From contig SCFE01000109.1 in the NCBI GenBank assembly GCA_004352715.1, positions 627,936 to 691,935 of the forward strand: a stretch of DNA of 64,000 nt, in the 5' to 3' direction. This stretch comes from Hofstenia miamia (Eukaryota > Xenacoelomorpha > Acoela). The notes below the pieces were generated by a model, which saw only the letters and a program-made list of their open reading frames with translations, was not told where the DNA came from and ran no database searches. The position numbers and the translations under genes were made by a program. Positions 1 to 11,948 of this stretch are shown here, piece after piece (position 1 is the first letter of the stretch; each line of letters opens with the position of its first letter).

Positions 1-1
1 C

Positions 2-1086
2 AATGTTATATATGTATTCACAGAAACTTGGCTAAATACTGATACTGAGCTCTTTAATTTCACTCAGAATAGTCACATTAGTTTTTACAAAAATAGAGAA
101 ACTAGAGGTGGTGGAGTGATGATTCTAATTCCTAAATTTCTAAAGCCAAAAAGACTTAAATATTTAGAAGAGACCCATGAAAAATTTGAAAGTTTATGGA
201 TACAATTAGGAAAATACAAAGATTCTAAATTATCATCAGGACTATTAAATGTATGCTATTCACCCAAGAAACAGTATAGTAAAGAATTTATTAACTATAA
301 AGTATTCGAAATTCAAAATGCAATCCAACTAGGAAAGAACATTTTTGTCTTAGGAGATTTTAACATAAACTATCTATCAACTTCTGAATCTCCTCATATT
401 GATAATCTATGTGAATTAACTCAATTAAATGTAGTAAATGAAAAAATACCAACCAGAGATACAACATTAATTGATTATTTTTTAACGAATTTAGATCCTA
501 CAAAGTACTCAACATTTATTTTCAACTCGTTTTCCGATCATAATTTATGCATATACATTTTTGATAAAGTAGATTATATTAAAAAAAGGAAAAGAATATA
601 TTCCCGGAGCTTCAAAACCTTCAATAAAGTCACTTTTAATAAAATGTTACAAAATGTTTCCTGGGATTACATCTACACAATGAACAATTGCAATACAATG
701 ATAAATTTCATAATACATGAAATCACTAGATGTCTAAACAAAGTAGCACCATTTAAGGTGAAATACATAAAAACTGAACAACGAAACAAATCAAAAAGTA
801 CAAAAATTATAGAAATGGAAGCAGAAAAAAGGAAAGCTTGGGAGAATTTACTATCAGAAAATTCGAAAACAAACATCAATTATTATAAAAATATCAAACG
901 AAAATTGCTATGCTTAAAAAATTCACAATACAATACAGATGCGAAAAACTTTTATGAAAAATTAGACCAATCCAAGCAAAAATGGAAATTTATAAGTAAG
1001 TATTTAAATCAAGAAAAAGGACACTCTAGTAGAATTACTGAAATAAAAGTTAATGATAACAATATAGTAACAGACGAAATAACGAT
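2..1086 (+). mobile_element. LINE (non-LTR retrotransposon) ORF2 fragment: endonuclease domain and start of linker
   Basis: An uninterrupted reading frame enters from the left edge and runs into the assembly gap. It encodes the apurinic-type endonuclease (EEP fold) of a non-LTR retrotransposon, which nicks target DNA to prime reverse transcription. Visible motifs in order are FTETWL near the left edge, RGGGVMI just after it, GDFNINYL (the GDFN catalytic box), a DYFLTN segment and the C-terminal SDHNLCIYIF box with the catalytic D-H pair. A lysine-rich linker follows, of the kind found between endonuclease and reverse transcriptase. The reverse transcriptase itself would lie in the gap, and nothing like it reappears after 1587. 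The frame is intact for about 360 codons, so this copy is fairly young or under-sampled. The clade (CR1/L2/Jockey-like) cannot be fixed from this part. Confidence 0.9.
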
Positions 1087-1586
1087 NNNNNNNNNNNNNN
1101 NNNNNNNNNNNNNNNNNNNNNNNNNNNNNNNNNNNNNNNNNNNNNNNNNNNNNNNNNNNNNNNNNNNNNNNNNNNNNNNNNNNNNNNNNNNNNNNNNNNN
1201 NNNNNNNNNNNNNNNNNNNNNNNNNNNNNNNNNNNNNNNNNNNNNNNNNNNNNNNNNNNNNNNNNNNNNNNNNNNNNNNNNNNNNNNNNNNNNNNNNNNN
1301 NNNNNNNNNNNNNNNNNNNNNNNNNNNNNNNNNNNNNNNNNNNNNNNNNNNNNNNNNNNNNNNNNNNNNNNNNNNNNNNNNNNNNNNNNNNNNNNNNNNN
1401 NNNNNNNNNNNNNNNNNNNNNNNNNNNNNNNNNNNNNNNNNNNNNNNNNNNNNNNNNNNNNNNNNNNNNNNNNNNNNNNNNNNNNNNNNNNNNNNNNNNN
1501 NNNNNNNNNNNNNNNNNNNNNNNNNNNNNNNNNNNNNNNNNNNNNNNNNNNNNNNNNNNNNNNNNNNNNNNNNNNNNNNNNNNNNN
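1087..1586. other. Assembly gap of 500 N
   Basis: Run of N. It follows LINE coding sequence and is followed by (AT)n, so it probably hides the LINE reverse transcriptase and an AT microsatellite. The round length suggests a placeholder rather than a measured size. Confidence 0.95.
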
Positions 1587-1616
<30 letters not shown>

Positions 1617-1620
<4 letters not shown>

Positions 1621-2637
1621 GGTGATCCTGATCTTCCCGCCATTTTTTACCGGGTTACTACAAATTTTATATAACAGAAGTTATGAGTTTAGCTTTCAAT
1701 TTTATTTAAATATCAATAACATACAGAAATATGTACAGGTCATTGTTACAGCAAGTGTTCAAACTGTTCTCCTACACAATTCTTGCATTGACGGCATCTG
1801 TGCAGGAAAGATGTATAGGCTTTTTGAATAGTGTCAGTGCCAATATTGTCCAGCAATTCACGTAATTTACCTCTCAACTCATCCATTGTTGTTGGTCAAA
1901 TGTCTAACACTGATAAATCTGGACTTCTTGGCGGCCAAATAATAGGCCCTGCACGGCCAATCCAGGGGTTATTCAAACTTGTATCTAGGGTGCGTCGAAC
2001 TTCAGTTGAAAAAGGAGGCAGGGCACCGTCTTGCTGATATACCTTCCTGCGATGTCTTCTCTGAGTAAGTAAGGGAATCACATATGTATCAAGAATATCG
2101 CTGTAACGTTCACCATTCATGGTAGTGTCCATCAAGTGATAAACTATGCTGAAGTCTGGAGATACCATTGCCCAACAAGTAACTGCTGGCGACCGTAACA
2201 TTTTGTCTTCAACAAAGAGATGTGGATTTTCTTTGGAGTAAACAAATCGATTGTGTTTGTTAACACATCCGTTAAGATGGAACGTTGCTTCATCACTGAA
2301 GCAAATGTTACTCACAAATTCATTATCTCGGGCTTGACGATCACACACAAGGTTACAAAAGTCTAGTCGTTTTGGAGGATCATCAGGGAGTAGCTCATGT
2401 ACGGAAGTAAACTTCCATGGTTTGATGCCTTCTTGTTTTAGAACTCTAGAGACAGAGGATTGTGCCATTCCAGTTTGTTGAGCCACTTTTCGCTGTGAGT
2501 TGCAAGGATCATCACCAAATGCTGCTACGATCTCTTCACGTTTTTCGTCAGAAGCTCTTCTAGCACTCCAATTCGCTTCCTTGGAATTACACTCAGGGTC
2601 TCAAGGAACCTTGCTTTCCAATCTCGCAAAGTTCTAA
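1617..2637 (-). mobile_element. Tc1/mariner-superfamily element, 3' part, truncated by gap
   Basis: The element begins on the plus strand with ACAGGGTGATCCTGATC, a typical terminal-inverted-repeat edge for this type of mariner-like transposon, directly after a (TA)n tract (target is TA). The other end is lost in the gap from 2638. On the minus strand it encodes the DDE transposase described separately. Confidence 0.8.
1755..2636 (-). pseudogene. Mariner-type DDE transposase, frameshifted
   Basis: The minus strand encodes most of an IS630/Tc1/mariner transposase, which cuts and pastes its own element at TA sites. The N-terminal helix-turn-helix stretch (LRDWKARFLE and an AQQTGMAQSSVSRVL helix pair) runs from 2636 to about 2420. 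The catalytic core shows FSDEATFHLNG (first Asp), YQQDGALPPFS (second Asp) and WPPRSPDLSVLD (third acidic box). The main frame covers 1896-2486. Upstream coding (2525-2636) is in another frame, and downstream coding (MDELRGKLRELLDNIG..., ending in ...EQFEHLL near 1755) is again in another frame, so at least two frameshifts break it. The three catalytic acids are still readable. The start codon lies in the gap. Confidence 0.88.
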
Positions 2638-3637
2638 NNNNNNNNNNNNNNNNNNNNNNNNNNNNNNNNNNNNNNNNNNNNNNNNNNNNNNNNNNNNNNN
2701 NNNNNNNNNNNNNNNNNNNNNNNNNNNNNNNNNNNNNNNNNNNNNNNNNNNNNNNNNNNNNNNNNNNNNNNNNNNNNNNNNNNNNNNNNNNNNNNNNNNN
2801 NNNNNNNNNNNNNNNNNNNNNNNNNNNNNNNNNNNNNNNNNNNNNNNNNNNNNNNNNNNNNNNNNNNNNNNNNNNNNNNNNNNNNNNNNNNNNNNNNNNN
2901 NNNNNNNNNNNNNNNNNNNNNNNNNNNNNNNNNNNNNNNNNNNNNNNNNNNNNNNNNNNNNNNNNNNNNNNNNNNNNNNNNNNNNNNNNNNNNNNNNNNN
3001 NNNNNNNNNNNNNNNNNNNNNNNNNNNNNNNNNNNNNNNNNNNNNNNNNNNNNNNNNNNNNNNNNNNNNNNNNNNNNNNNNNNNNNNNNNNNNNNNNNNN
3101 NNNNNNNNNNNNNNNNNNNNNNNNNNNNNNNNNNNNNNNNNNNNNNNNNNNNNNNNNNNNNNNNNNNNNNNNNNNNNNNNNNNNNNNNNNNNNNNNNNNN
3201 NNNNNNNNNNNNNNNNNNNNNNNNNNNNNNNNNNNNNNNNNNNNNNNNNNNNNNNNNNNNNNNNNNNNNNNNNNNNNNNNNNNNNNNNNNNNNNNNNNNN
3301 NNNNNNNNNNNNNNNNNNNNNNNNNNNNNNNNNNNNNNNNNNNNNNNNNNNNNNNNNNNNNNNNNNNNNNNNNNNNNNNNNNNNNNNNNNNNNNNNNNNN
3401 NNNNNNNNNNNNNNNNNNNNNNNNNNNNNNNNNNNNNNNNNNNNNNNNNNNNNNNNNNNNNNNNNNNNNNNNNNNNNNNNNNNNNNNNNNNNNNNNNNNN
3501 NNNNNNNNNNNNNNNNNNNNNNNNNNNNNNNNNNNNNNNNNNNNNNNNNNNNNNNNNNNNNNNNNNNNNNNNNNNNNNNNNNNNNNNNNNNNNNNNNNNN
3601 NNNNNNNNNNNNNNNNNNNNNNNNNNNNNNNNNNNNN
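2638..3637. other. Assembly gap of 1000 N
   Basis: Run of N between the 5' side of the mariner-type transposase and the TAA-type microsatellite. The round size suggests a placeholder. Confidence 0.95.
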
Positions 3638-3705
3638 ATCATCATAATAATAATCATTATAATAATCATAATCATTATAATAATCATAATCATTATAATT
3701 ATCTA

Positions 3706-3738
<33 letters not shown>

Positions 3739-4038
3739 CAGAAATATATATAATAATCATAATAATAATAATAATAATAATCATAATAATAATAATAATC
3801 ATAATAATAATAATCATAATAATAATAATAAACATAGTAATAATAATAATAATAATCATAAATATAAAAATAATCATAATAATAATAATCATAAAAATTC
3901 ATTAATATAATAATAATAATAATAATAATAATCATAATCATAAATATAATAATAATAATAATAATAATAATCATAATAATAATAATCATTATAATAATAA
4001 TAATCATAATAATATTAATAATCATAAAAAAAATAATA

Positions 4039-4069
<31 letters not shown>

Positions 4070-4262
4070 TCAGAAATATAATATTAATCATAATGATATT
4101 ACTAGTAATATTAATATTAATATTAATATTAATAATAATAATCACAATATTGATAATAAGCACAATATTAATAATAATCATTATAGAAATCATAATCATA
4201 ATAATAATAATAATAATAATAAATATAATAATAATCATATTAATAATAATCATAATAATTAT

Positions 4263-4352
<90 letters not shown>
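3638..4352. repeat. Long AAT/ATC-type microsatellite
   Basis: About 715 bases made almost wholly of AAT units interspersed with AATC/ATCATA variants, ending in a purer (AAT)n run at about 4264-4352. Long apparent reading frames here are low-complexity Ile/Tyr/Asp/Met strings and are not genes. The abutting gap suggests the array was hard to assemble and may be longer. Confidence 0.95.
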
Positions 4353-4353
<1 letters not shown>

Positions 4354-4635
4354 TATTATTCATTCTGAAAATAACATTTAGAATATAAAAAATAACCACG
4401 TATGTCCCCATTAATGTCATTTACTAATGCGAACATTTCTTGTAATATTAATGGCAGGCCTGAAGCAATGCATTTCGCTAATCAAATCGCATATTTCGAT
4501 TATCCAATTTATTTTATGTGCTGATTTGTATGAATTGATATTTGGAAATTGGATTCATCAAAATTTTCTTTCTGGGCAATATTTTTAGAGATAAATTTCA
4601 AAATTTTCTAAGTAATTTTGTGCAAAGCATTTATA

Positions 4636-5906
4636 ACGGATCAATAAAAATCTGTATTAAAATTGGAATTATAATAATTTAAACTTTAATGATTTATTAT
4701 TGACACAAGAAAGTCACATGATCACTAAATTATTTTGTCATTTTATTATGCAATCTTTAAAGGAACTACAGAGCAGAGAATTAATTATTAGTTAAAAAAG
4801 AAGTCATCCAATCCAAAGTAATTATGCAATTGCAAAATATTTCAAAAAGCTAAATTTTTCAGAGCGAACATCTTATTTTGTGTTGAAAAAATTATGATGA
4901 GAATGGCGCGGTTGAAAGGAAGCATGGTTCTGGACGAAAAGCTGTGAAAATGCAGGAAGAGACTGTTCAAAACCTGGTGAACAATGCACTTTCTGAAAAG
5001 ACATATTCACAAAGAGATTTAGCCAAGAAATATAATGCAACTCAGCCTTATGCAAACCATATTTTGGGGTACAATGACGTGCTTGCATTTAAGAAAACAA
5101 AAAATTCAATTTTCGTCCGAAAAACAAAACGAAACTAAAAAAATTCGTGTTGGACGAATTTATCGAGAATTTTTCGCTGGTGGTAATCCTGAATTGTTAA
5201 TTGATGACGAATTATACTTTACATTTTCAAATGATAGATTACCACAAAATTCTTACTATTATGCTCATGAATGAAAAGATGCCCCAGATCATGTAAGGTT
5301 TTCGCAACAGAAAAAAATTTGAGCTAAATTATGATTTGGATGTCAGTTAGTTCATGTGGAGTTTGATCGTCATATATCATCCCCTCCAATATGGGTGTTA
5401 CTAAGGAAATATACTCGCATCATTGCATCACAAAGCGTCCTCTTCCATTCATCGGAAAATATCATTCAGATGGCGATTCCATATTTTGGCCTGATTTGGC
5501 ATCAAGTCATTATGCGAACCACACACTGGCTGTATTCGATGATCTGGAAATCAATTACGTTACTAAAGACATGAACTCACCAGCTGTGCCTCATTTACGA
5601 CCCATTGAGGATTATTGGGCATTGCTGAAAGCTGAAGTTTACAAAAAAATTGGAAAGCTGAAAACTTAAAGCAGCTAATACATCGCATTAAATACGGTAT
5701 AAATACGGTGGGCAGAGCAGTTATCATCAAGATGATGAAACATGTAAAAAGAAACTTAAGAAAGGCAAAAAATCACTGTTGTTCATCATTCTATCATTCA
5801 TGTGACATATTATTTGTGCAATGAAATATTATTCTCATGTTTTTCTTGTGTTATTAAAAAATTATTAATGTTTGGAATTTACTGCCGATTTTTATTGATC
5901 ACCCGT
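4636..5906 (+). mobile_element. Degenerate mariner-like element with terminal inverted repeats
   Basis: Left end ACGGATCAATAAAAATC (from 4636) is the inverted match of the right end GATTTTTATTGATCACCCGT (ending 5906), with two bases lost on the left. Each end is flanked by TA (4634-4635, 5907-5908), as expected for Tc1/mariner. The 1271-bp length is normal for mariner. Broken transposase coding lies inside on the plus strand. Confidence 0.85.
4800..5669 (+). pseudogene. Tc1/mariner-like transposase, multiply frameshifted
   Basis: Pieces of one transposase appear in order on the plus strand. The N-terminal DNA-binding region is ENGAVERKHGSGRKA followed by KTYSQRDLAKKYNAT (4944-5138). A middle piece is RIYREFFAGGNPELLIDDELYFTF (5145-5274 frame). 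The C-terminal catalytic piece is FWPDLASSHYANHTL with RPIEDYWALLKAEVYKKI (5391-5669). The last matches the second-Asp box and the third acidic box of this superfamily. At least three frame changes separate the pieces, so it cannot be functional. Orientation and order fit the flanking inverted repeats. Confidence 0.82.
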
Positions 5907-7198
5907 TATTATTAGTAGTTCTAACATTGGATTTTTTAATTACATTTAGAAAACCCAAAAGATGTCATGCAGTCATCAGAACAAGGGATGCGGATGAATA
6001 TGAGTTGTAACGTTCATGATTATCTAATGCAAGCGCAATATAGTCAATTAGTGAGCTATTCAATAATGCGATTCTATTCGCAATGTTGTATTAGTTAATT
6101 TTAAATTAAATCTATTTAAAATTAGGTCAACTTTGCAGTGCTTGTTTCTACTAAAATATTTTAGACTCCAGTTTCCAGCATTAATCTATATTTTCAGAAT
6201 TATTCTTCATCAAATTTCACAAACTGATTTGTGAATTTCTTGTTTGAGCAGTAATATACATTGAAAAACTGCTTTCTAAACTGCGAATTTTTTTATTGGA
6301 TTACAAATTTCTACACATCGACTTTCAAAATTTGATACTAGATTACTCCTAATAATTCAGTATTAGAAATAGAACTCCACCACCGTTTGTTTTATCTAGT
6401 GCATTGTTGGATAATCTTTCTTTCCTAAATACTGTTATCGAGATAGTTGATTTTTAACAAGATACCGATATTGCTAGCATCTCATAATGTTCTTAACACT
6501 TGAAAATATATTTGAATTCAAATTTTTGCTGCCAGAATTCTGGAAGTTTATGGTGCATAGTTAATAGAGTTTTTCATTCTATTCAGATTTCCAAAATATG
6601 ATTCGAAGGTGAAAAATGGGTCTGGCTTGATTTCAATACCGCATACAGTACATGTATGGTTTATAAACATTAAGATAAAACAGCTTTGGCAAAAGCATTT
6701 TCAGAGGTGCTTAAAGTAGCAATGAGACAATCATCGCAAATAAATTTTTGATGTGAACATAAATGTATGTGCAAAATGTGGAACCAAAATATATAATGCA
6801 ATGACAAGATATAATTATGCAAAACACATGTCATAGATGCCCTTTAGCTATGCCAATTTATTACAATTTACAAAAATTTATTATATTCTATGACAACTAA
6901 TATTGCTATGCAAACATCAAAAATGTTCAGTAAGATTTTACAATACTGTTACTCAATATCCTGTTTGAATTGTATTGGAGATCACAAATCAACAAATATG
7001 TCCAGAACTAATAAAAAATTTTAAAAATATATTTTGATGTTATAACCAGGAACTGAAAGTATTGTTAATACTGATTTGCTCCATGTTTATTGTACATAAC
7101 ATTGTTTATATTTCTGAATTGAACGGTGAGTCATTCAAATAGCTTGCTAATGGAAAACAAATTTGGAAGCACCTTTGGTTTTTTATGGTCTTTGTGAA
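5907..7198. other. Intergenic, no gene seen
   Basis: AT-rich sequence upstream of the Rab-like gene. I see no coding run, RNA gene or clear repeat. It presumably contains the promoter and 5' leader of the Rab-like gene, but I cannot point to a specific core element. Confidence 0.5.
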
Positions 7199-7828
7199 AT
7201 GGAGAATTACAATAATGAAATCATCTTCAGAATATTATTGATTGGAGACACTAGTGTTGGGAAATCAAGCATTTTGTTAAGATATACCAATAATAACTTC
7301 ATTGAAAATAGTTTTCCTACATTGGGTCTTGACTTCAAGTCCAAGAAAATTACAATTGGAGATAAATCAATTACTCTCCAAATATGGGACACTCCCGGAC
7401 ATGTGACTACATCCACGCCACCCTACTTTATGTACAGACGAGAACGTGTAAACGGAATTATTATAGTTTATGATATATGTAATATTGAATCGTTTGACAA
7501 TGTCTTACAGTGGGTTAATGAAATTAACTCCAATTTATTAAACAATAATGAGTTACAAGTGCAACTGATGCTGTTGGGTAATAAAACAGATTTAGAATAC
7601 ATGAGAGTAGTCCCTTTTGATAGAGGACATATACTGGCTCGACATCTCAAAATTCCATTCCTTGAAACTTCTGCGAAGACGGCAAGCATGATAGATGAAG
7701 CATTTTTAAATATTGCCCAACGTATTTTCCTAGAAACTCGTGAAGGTACATCACTATTACAGACAACTGATACTACAATTAATCTCCACTTGGAAGACGC
7801 TGGAAATTCTCAAGGATGTAAATGCTAG
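7199..7828 (+). CDS. Rab-family small GTPase, intronless, atypical switch II
   Basis: Encodes a 209-residue Ras-superfamily GTPase of the Rab family, which recruits effectors to membranes in vesicle traffic. The P-loop is GDTSVGKSS. A Rab-type switch I is followed by TLGLDFK (RabF1-like). Switch II reads WDTPGHV. Next come VYDICNIESFDNV, the guanine-specificity box GNKTDLE and the ETSAK box. The C-terminus is QGCKC, a CxC double geranylgeranylation site, so membrane attachment is expected. The start is placed at ATG 7199; codons upstream in frame have no ATG. Length is normal for Rabs. The IPFLETSAK stretch resembles the Rab1/Rab8/Rab35 group, but the exact subfamily is uncertain. Odd points: the usual DTAGQ is DTPGH, so the catalytic Gln is His, and there are no introns, as in a retrogene. 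An AATAAA lies near 7972. Confidence 0.9.
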   Translation: MENYNNEIIFRILLIGDTSVGKSSILLRYTNNNFIENSFPTLGLDFKSKKITIGDKSITLQIWDTPGHVTTSTPPYFMYRRERVNGIIIVYDICNIESFDNVLQWVNEINSNLLNNNELQVQLMLLGNKTDLEYMRVVPFDRGHILARHLKIPFLETSAKTASMIDEAFLNIAQRIFLETREGTSLLQTTDTTINLHLEDAGNSQGCKC

Positions 7829-9389
7829 GTAGTTGATGCAAATCTTAAGCTCAAATTATATAGTGATGGAAAAAATGCAGTCAATTCCTATCAAAGAGTG
7901 TTTCATTTTGAAAGTTATCCAATAATATCTATTTCATTACATAGGTTACATTAATTATTGTAATAATGCAAAATAAATTGTGTAATTTTACCTATTTAGA
8001 AATTGTTGAGGTCCAAGCTAATTTCTTGAAAAAATTTGAGTGTTTGTGACTCATGAACTAATAAAGATATCCAAAAACTGAAATCGATTTTATGTGAACA
8101 TGCTCTTACATGAAGCGGATCCGTGGCATCCGACACACAGAGCTCATGATTATTTGAAGATTGGCTATGGAGATAATTTGAAAGAATTTAAAAAGCCAAC
8201 TTTTTATAATTTTTTTTTAAATATATTCAAGAACCCCATACATAACAAGTGTTGTTACATAGGAGCTCACTCGACAACAGCTGATGCGTCAATATCTCAC
8301 GAATCCAGGCTTTTTGTGTGAGTTCTTCACACAACCAACACAATACAAAAGTCGAAGGCTGTTGTCATAAAACAAGCAAAACACAACAAAGTCTCACTTA
8401 ATATACACTTACAATTTAGTAATCATGTTTGAATACATGTAAATTTCAACTTCTACACTAGTATAATAGAATTTAATACTCTGATGAAATTTTGCATAAT
8501 GCACGTATACTAAAGAGAATGTACTACCACATACTTCTCGAATTTAAGTAATTACAATAAATTCCAACAATAAAATTTCCTATCACTGCAAAAACATTTC
8601 CTTGTAAAACTTGCTATTAAAGCAAGAATGGAATTTGAACGGAATTTCGTAGTATTTAACATCTTTACTTATAAAATAATTTTAAGAAAATATAATTAAG
8701 AAAAGCTTATATATATATATATATATATACATGTTTTTATATTATAATTATAGCATTATTTTTACACTAATAAGCCGACATTAAAGGCTTTTTATTTATT
8801 TGCTATAACTATTTGCTAAAATGGAGAGAATATGAAAGCCCTGACCCGAAGTAAAATTGCAACAAACCCGAACACAGAGATTGAAATGGACCAGATTCGG
8901 GTCAAGGTATTTAAAAAATAGGCCAAAATTTCAAAATGCTTATCATTGTGTAGTAATACTCGCAAGTTTACCGATTGCAAAGATACAGATCTGGACAAAA
9001 GTATTGAGATATTACCAATTTAAAGAAAAAAATCATTTAGCAAATTAGTTTTGTACAATAATCGGTAAGGAAGGTAGATAATAATAAATGATCTCATAGC
9101 ACTTTTAGAAAACAATTTGAAAACAATATAATTGTGGTTAAATGTTTCTTCTTTAGATCTTATGCAACCAGAACTTCCTCAGGGTTGGACAAAAATATTG
9201 AGACAGGACTTTAAAATGATTTTACTAAAAATCAATTTTTAATTGTGCCAATTGCAAAATATTTCAGCTTTACTTACATCTAAAATAATGACCTGTTACC
9301 TTTACTGAATCAATAAAGGACACAATAATTTCTATAAATTGGTGTGGGCTTAGCTTAGCCTCCGGTAGTCAGTTCACCAATGTTCCAAA
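7829..9389. other. 3' flank of Rab-like gene and intergenic sequence
   Basis: A likely polyadenylation signal AATAAA lies near 7972. A short (TA)n is at 8708-8730. No coding sequence is recognisable. The stretch 8830-8905 contains CCCGAA/TTCGGG words like those at the ends of the neighbouring hAT-like element and may be a relic of a relative. Confidence 0.5.
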
Positions 9390-11245
9390 CAGAGGTGGCA
9401 TCGGGTTTGGGTGTATATGTATTTCGTGTAACGTGTAACCCTAACCTTTATGTGGATTTATCGTAGAAATTATACAACAGACCATAAAATATTACACATA
9501 AAGTTCATTGCCTTCATCAATTTTAGGGAATTTCATTTCACTGATATTCTGATATTGGATTAATAATTAATAATAATAAATTTTAAGATCAAACATCCCC
9601 AAAAATTTAAAAGTAATCGAAAGTATATACATAAGATCAATGCAACCAAGTCTTAACATCAAAGATGACTACATATATCAGCACAAATTACCTCTAATCA
9701 AAGTTTAATTATATATAATATCTTTTAATTAAATAATGCATATTTAGAGGAAATTTTTGTAAATTGACGATGCTCAAGTTGAGCGAAACATATTTTTTAG
9801 TCTAATGTTTTTACTAAAACTATATAGTACTTATGTACATTATATTGTAACGTAAGAAGCGTAAGTTACAACTTCAGAAAACGAATTAATTAAATTTACT
9901 TATTTTACAAAGTCATACAAGCAGTGCAGTTTAAATTTAATTATTTTCGTACTGTTTGTGTTTGGTGTGTTGTAAATTGTGTTAAAGGCTCGGATTTATA
10001 TTCTTAAAAATATCTGGAAATATGCGTCATCAAACAATGCGCAGAAATTTCGAAAATATGCTTTAAAATATGCATAATAACTACATTAAAGGAACAGATA
10101 TTCAATTACCAAGGTATACATTTCTATACCAATAGACCCATAATTGTTGTTTCAAGTGATCAGCAGTCATGAACATTCGTTGTGGTGCTTGAATTTGGCC
10201 CACCGAGACTAGAGGCACATTTCTCGGTATAGGAACAAAAGGATTTACATCAATTGCATGGATTTTTCTTCTTTATAGCTTGTGCAAATATTTTCGTGGA
10301 TCGTAAATCGAGATTTCCTCTGAGGCATTCAGGTTGGTTTGAACTTCCCCTCATGTATTAGTTCTATGACATTATCGAGTATCTCATCCTGACTGCAACG
10401 AAATAACCGCCTTTGCAGTAGCGTTATTGCTTCAGGAAGAAACTGAAAGATTCCGCAATAAAGTAAACTTCTTACATTAAGTTGTTGTATTGCAAGTAAG
10501 TAAATTTTAACATTTCCAATATTTGTGAGTCTTCAGTTTCGAGGTGTTGCAGGAACAGATAAAATTCAGTGAAATATTTGGCATCTGTGGCCTACGAGTA
10601 TGAAATGCAATGGGATATGTGAGCTATCATAGAAATATACGTTAAAGAAAACTGTGTCCAAAAATGCCGTAGGCATATAAATCCTGGCCCTGATTATAGT
10701 TATGATGTTTGAAGCATGTTTTCTCAATGATTAGCAAAACTTGTTATGACTTTATAGTTGTAAAATTAAACTTCTCAGTAATTTTAACAAAAAAATTTAA
10801 TTTTTTATTGATTTGACTTCATTGATGGTTATGGCAGTTTTTTAATAGCGCAGTTGAAGTTTTTCTTGTTGCATCAAGCAATTTTAGTTAAATAACATTT
10901 AGCTACGGGCATAACGGGGTAGCATACGGACACGGACAAACCAAAGGGCCTATTTTTATAGGTATGGGCTACGTGCCAGGCACGGGCAAGGGTCCTACCC
11001 TAGGTAATGTGTATTATTTGGAGAACATTTTAAATTGGTGTAAACTGAAAGACGCTGCTGACTGGCAGCTGACACTCGACAGCATAGAAGCCTCAGAAAT
11101 ACTAAATTATTTTTCAAAACATCAGAAAAATGTGAATTTTAAATACACATTTAATGAACTCACATTTTTATAAATTTAATACTTGAGGATTTTTTAAATT
11201 CGGGTTGAAATCGGGTTTTAAAATCTCAACCCGATTCCACCTCTG
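9390..11245. mobile_element. hAT-like non-autonomous element with 8-bp target duplication
   Basis: Left terminus CAGAGGTGGCATCGGGTTTG (from 9390) is the inverted counterpart of the right terminus, whose complement reads CAGAGGTGGAATCGGGTTGA (ending 11245). Flanking 8-mers are GTTCCAAA (9382-9389) and GTTCCAAG (11246-11253), a 7/8 target duplication of the length hAT elements make. The 1856-bp interior has no recognisable transposase. A 69-codon frame at 10964-11173 is the longest coding-like stretch and matches nothing I know. GC-richer ACGGGCA-type words cluster at 10905-11005. Confidence 0.75.
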
Positions 11246-11279
11246 GTTCCAAGAAGTCCCTATTAAGCATATTATAACT

Positions 11280-11690
11280 AAGAATGATTGGTGCTAAGGA
11301 AGACAGGGTATCCTCCAAATCTACTTATTGAAATGATAAGGAACTATTTTATGTTATCAAAGAGGGATCACTGAAAAACTTCCAGGGGGATTAAGCGCCA
11401 GTAATGTGCAGCTTGCCACCTCAGCAACTGTATTTTTGGAAGAATTCTCGTGTGAAATCAAATTAGGGGCAAAATTTAGAGAATTACCGTAAAAAAACCA
11501 TGTATTTCAGAAATACAAAAATATCAACTCAGATGGGTGCATGATGCAAAAGGATATGCTCCCCAGAATTGGATTAGATCCATATTCTTGAATGAGAGCA
11601 AAATAAAACTATACTTTACACGTCTGGAGTTCATTAGGAGGCGATCAGAGCCATTAAAGAAAATAAACCGCAAATACACAACTTAAATGT
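11280..11690 (+). pseudogene. Degenerate Tc1-like transposase fragment
   Basis: Translated in shifting frames, this stretch resembles a Tc1 transposase. The clearest piece is at 11555-11690, NWIRSIFLNESKIKLY followed by RRRSEPLKKINRKYTT, in the place of the family's W..VLFSDESKF..F box and its R-rich continuation. The first catalytic Asp position reads Asn. The region is full of stops. Ends are not clear. It lies immediately outside the hAT-like element. Confidence 0.5.
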
Positions 11691-11748
11691 GGCGATTATT
11701 AGATAATGCTGTGGGGAGTGGGGAGACTTTCAGCAATTGGAATGATGG

Positions 11749-11948
11749 TATGCATTGCCCGTCCAAAAATTTTTCGCCCAATGTAATAATTCGCCAATTG
11801 GACCTTTCGCCCAATTAGAGTATTCGCCCAATACCATTTTTTGCCCAAATAGATTTCTTGCCAAATGGGTCTTTCGCCCAATATTTGTCTCATCCAATAA
11901 CATAAACAAGCTTTTCGAAATATTTGTATCTTCATTTTTTGTGGGTCA
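11749..11948 (+). repeat. Dispersed repeat with iterated GCCCAAT motif, copy A
   Basis: About 200 bp with seven spaced GCCCAAT or near-GCCCAAT words about 15-30 bp apart, each usually preceded by TTTC or TTC. It then has a unique tail (ATAAACAAGCTTTT... to TTTTGTGGGTCA). A diverged copy of the whole unit, tail included, lies in reverse orientation at 52619-52806, so this is a dispersed family and not local slippage. No coding potential. Confidence 0.8.

Noticed and set aside
3638-4368. Long Ile/Tyr/Asp-rich reading frames on both strands
   Set aside because: They are translations of the AAT/ATC microsatellite and of N runs, not genes.
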